Source: Collinsella aerofaciens
Lineage (GTDB): Bacteria; Actinomycetota; Coriobacteriia; Coriobacteriales; Coriobacteriaceae
Assembly: GCF_028207065.1 (NCBI RefSeq)
Contig: NZ_JAQLFP010000039.1
Location: 1 to 15,940 of the forward strand
Direction: 5' to 3'
Length of the DNA stretch: 15,940 nucleotides
In this document: one piece after another, positions 14,424 through 15,940 of the stretch
Layout of the letters: the number at the start of each line of letters is the position of its first letter
How positions within the stretch are numbered: the stretch's first letter is position 1
The notes under the pieces: model-generated
The model's input: only the letters and a program-made list of their open reading frames with translations
Told to the model about the DNA's origin: nothing
The model's database searches: none
Translations under genes and position numbers: made by a program

Positions 14424-14471
14424 TTGACATCATATACTATGTGTCATATAGTAGGTGTTACACAGTATACT
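14424..14471 (+). promoter_or_regulatory. padR promoter with overlapping inverted repeats
   Basis: TTGACA (14424-14429) is a perfect -35 box, followed by exactly 17 nt and TATAGT (14447-14452). TACTAT (14435-14440) and ATAGTA (14448-14453) form an inverted repeat over the spacer and -10 box. A wider pairing joins TATACTATGTGT with ACACAGTATA downstream. PadR proteins usually bind dyads at their own promoter, so autorepression is likely. Confidence 0.8.
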
Positions 14472-14489
14472 ACGAAAGGAGGTGTGCGG

Positions 14490-14810
14490 ATGGAGGCACA
14501 GATGAAGCGCGGCTTCCTCGAGGCCTGCGTGCTCGCGGCCGTCTCGGGCGAGGAATCCTACGGCTATCAGATCGTGAAGGACGTGCCCGCGAGTATGGGA
14601 CTCACGGAATCCACGCTCTATCCGTTGCTCAAGCGCCTGGAGAAGGCGGGCTGCATCACCGCGCGCTCCGCCGAACACAACGGGCGGCTGCGGAGGTACT
14701 ACCGCATCACGGACGCCGGGCGCGAGCGTATCGCCGAGTTCCTCGCCGAATGGCCATCCGTGCAGGAGATCTACCGTTACGTGGAGGGGGCGCACCATGA
14801 CGCGCGATGA
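14490..14810 (+). CDS. PadR family transcriptional regulator
   Basis: The 106-residue product is a small PadR-type winged-helix regulator of the PF03551 kind. Seen: KRGFLEACVLAAVSGEESYG (6-25), YQIVKDV, the recognition-helix region LTESTLYPLLKRLEKAG (38-54), and the wing with NGRLRRYYRITDAG (65-78). The C-terminal helix for dimerisation is short, as in the subfamily that accompanies DUF1700 proteins. I chose the ATG at 14490 because AGGAGGT lies six bases upstream and the protein then begins at the usual place; the frame is open to an ATG at 14424, but that overlaps the promoter. It overlaps the DUF1700 gene by 14 nt. Such regulators normally repress their own operon and respond to envelope stress or small effectors; the signal here is unknown. 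Confidence 0.93.
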   Translation: MEAQMKRGFLEACVLAAVSGEESYGYQIVKDVPASMGLTESTLYPLLKRLEKAGCITARSAEHNGRLRRYYRITDAGRERIAEFLAEWPSVQEIYRYVEGAHHDAR

Positions 14811-15429
14811 GTTCTTGAACCGGCTGGGCGAGCTTCTGGCCTGCCTGCCGGCAGATCAGGTAAAGGAAACGCAGGAGTTCTACGCGGAGGCCATCGCCGA
14901 CCGTATGGAGGACGGCATGACGGAGGCCGAGGCTGTGGCCGCCATGGGCACGCCCGGTGAGGTCGCCGAGGCAACGCTCGACGAACTGCCCGCCGTGCCG
15001 CGCGCGATCGCGAGGACCAAGCGCAAGAGCACGGCACTTCTATGGGCGCTCGCCATCGTGGGCTCTCCGGTATGGATTCCGCTGCTGCTCGCGTTCGTCG
15101 CCGTTGCCGCTGCAGTCTACATCTGTATTTGGGTTCTTGCGCTCTGCGTGTGGATCGTGGCCGCGGCATTCGGGGGCGCGGGCCTGGTAGGGCTCCTGTT
15201 CGCCGTGGACGGCATCATTATCGGGCATGTTCCGTACGTTTTGGCCTCGATGGGAATGGGATTCGCTTCCATCGGTGTGGCGCTCCTCACGGGAGCAGGC
15301 GCCTGGACGGCGTCCAAGCAGATCGCGCGCCTCTCTGCCCTTTGGGCGAAGAAAGCCGTTTCGCCCTTCTGGAAAGATCGAGGCAATAAGAGCCGCATGG
15401 GCGCTGAAGCGGCGCCGCTCACGGCATAG
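14797..15429 (+). CDS. DUF1700 (HAAS) domain membrane protein
   Basis: The 210-residue product has a DUF1700/HAAS-type N-terminal domain: MTRDEFLNRLGELLACLPAD, then FYAEAIADRMEDGMTEAEAV and MGTPGEVAEA, a helical fold at about 1-65. A basic linker (ARTKRKS) leads into about four hydrophobic segments (roughly 80-101, 103-124, 126-143 and 146-170) and a short charged C-terminal tail. DUF1700 proteins are regularly encoded with PadR regulators and DUF4097 proteins and are thought to act in membrane signalling; the mechanism is not established. The ATG at 14797 lies inside the 3' end of padR and has GGAGGGGG six bases upstream, so translation is coupled. It is followed after 14 nt by the third cassette gene. 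Confidence 0.88.
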   Translation: MTRDEFLNRLGELLACLPADQVKETQEFYAEAIADRMEDGMTEAEAVAAMGTPGEVAEATLDELPAVPRAIARTKRKSTALLWALAIVGSPVWIPLLLAFVAVAAAVYICIWVLALCVWIVAAAFGGAGLVGLLFAVDGIIIGHVPYVLASMGMGFASIGVALLTGAGAWTASKQIARLSALWAKKAVSPFWKDRGNKSRMGAEAAPLTA

Positions 15430-15443
15430 GAAGGAGTGCAAAC

Positions 15444-15707
15444 ATGTCCAGCGTAAAAAAGATTTACCTTGCCGTAGCGGGTGGGCTTGTTGCCACGGGG
15501 CTCGTCCTGGCTGCTATCGGATTTGTGGCCTCCGGCTTTAACCTCGCTGTGTTCAACACGCAGATCGACCTGCGCGATGACACCATCATTCTGGGTGGTG
15601 TTGAAATGGACGACCCGACAGGGCTTCCACTCATCGAGCAGCTTGCCGAGGTTGGCGAGATCCATATTGGATCTGCAACGGCTGGTTCGTCTTCTACTCG
15701 CAAATGA
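15444..15707 (+). CDS. Short DUF4097-like membrane protein, probably truncated
   Basis: The 87-residue product has one N-terminal membrane helix (about residues 7-30, AVAGGLVATGLVLAAIGFVA) followed by a short extracellular-looking stretch with LRDDTIILGGVEMDD. By position, third after padR and DUF1700, it should be a DUF4097 protein, which is normally a few hundred residues with a repetitive beta-helix domain. Here that domain is missing and the frame ends in GSSSTRK. AAGGAG lies seven bases before the ATG. About 80 nt after the stop comes an ACGTCCCC hairpin, so a rearrangement at that repeat may have removed the 3' end. It could also be a naturally short family member. The assignment rests on context more than on sequence. 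Confidence 0.6.
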   Translation: MSSVKKIYLAVAGGLVATGLVLAAIGFVASGFNLAVFNTQIDLRDDTIILGGVEMDDPTGLPLIEQLAEVGEIHIGSATAGSSSTRK

Positions 15708-15895
15708 TCGAGCTCGTAGCAGCCATCCCCCTTCGGGCACACCACGACGGGCGTGAGCACGCCGCACTCGGAGCCTTTTGACCTAGTCATTGGGGACGTT
15801 CTTAAACGACTAGTCATTCAAGAACGTCCCCAACGACTACCCCCAACGTCGATGTTTTGGCAACGACAGACACTATGACCCAATCCGAGGGCACT
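15708..15895. other. Intergenic region after the PadR cassette
   Basis: I see no sure gene here. The minus strand has an open frame from an ATG at 15790 back into the short DUF4097-like gene, whose first part (CGVLTPVVVC, GDGCYELDHL) has coding-like composition but no SD. The repeat hairpin at 15790-15833 lies in this stretch. Confidence 0.4.
15790..15833. repeat. ACGTCCCC inverted-repeat hairpin
   Basis: TTGGGGACGTTCTT (15790-15803) pairs perfectly with AAGAACGTCCCCAA (15820-15833), a 14-bp stem. CTAGTCATT occurs as a direct repeat at 15783-15791 and in the loop at 15810-15818. No T-run follows, so it is more like a REP-type palindrome than a terminator. Its right arm shares the core AAGNACGTCCCCA with repeats on the other side of the PadR cassette. 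Confidence 0.7.
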
Positions 15896-15936
15896 AAAAA
15901 GATAGGAGCCCCCGCTCGTGACCGCGGGTCGGGGCT
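15896..15936 (-). terminator. Terminator of a minus-strand gene beyond the window
   Basis: On the minus strand AGCCCC (15936-15931) pairs with GGGGCT (15912-15907), with CCGC/GCGG inside. This is followed by CCTATCTTTTTAG. It would end a transcript entering from the right. Confidence 0.65.
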
Positions 15937-15940
15937 GCGA

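Noticed and set aside
1..15940. CRISPR array, rRNA, intact insertion sequence or prophage genes
   Set aside because: No regularly spaced direct repeats, no rRNA sequence and no transposase, integrase or phage structural gene was seen on either strand.

Overview
The window looks like a chromosomal segment of a high-GC Gram-positive gut actinobacterium of class Coriobacteriia, most likely Collinsella or a close relative. This is an inference from gene content, GC-rich third codon positions, strong Shine-Dalgarno (SD) sites and the style of the dispersed repeats; no marker sequence proves the genus. Most genes lie on the minus strand. The exceptions are a bile-acid/sodium-symporter-family transporter and a three-gene PadR cassette at the right.

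Right to left along the minus strand, the core regions are as follows. (1) cutC and a GalT-like DUF4931 protein form a tight pair (14205-12727). (2) recJ-relA-MBL hydrolase (11422-4991) is a recombination/stringent-response cluster with the gene order known from Firmicutes. Its recJ is fused to a complete superfamily-2 helicase (1095 aa), and a 21-codon upstream ORF overlaps its start. (3) fba, class II fructose-bisphosphate aldolase (4796-3930), ends in a 93-nt stem-loop whose left half is tandemly duplicated. (4) A cytoplasmic transglutaminase-like protein (3577-2144) comes next. (5) tRNA-Leu(CAA) at 2104-2018 follows, with its 3' end and terminator duplicated 183 bp downstream around a cluster of hairpins. 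(6) The translation operon infC-rpmI-rplT (1571-387) ends at a good intrinsic terminator. Its infC appears to start with AUA and is preceded by a terminator that looks like an attenuator.

On the plus strand, the transporter (11698-12696) diverges from recJ and converges on the DUF4931 gene. The cassette padR - DUF1700/HAAS membrane protein - short DUF4097-like protein (14490-15707) has a near-consensus promoter overlapped by inverted repeats. It is flanked on both sides by repeats carrying the module ACGTCCCCA, and its last gene is far shorter than its family. The last 40 bases hold a terminator for a minus-strand gene beyond the window.

The strongest points for a second look are the AUA start and attenuator of infC, the RecJ-helicase fusion with its overlapping leader ORF, the duplicated tRNA end, and the repeat-flanked PadR cassette. 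No CRISPR array, intact insertion sequence, rRNA or prophage gene was seen. Everything was read by eye, without database searches.
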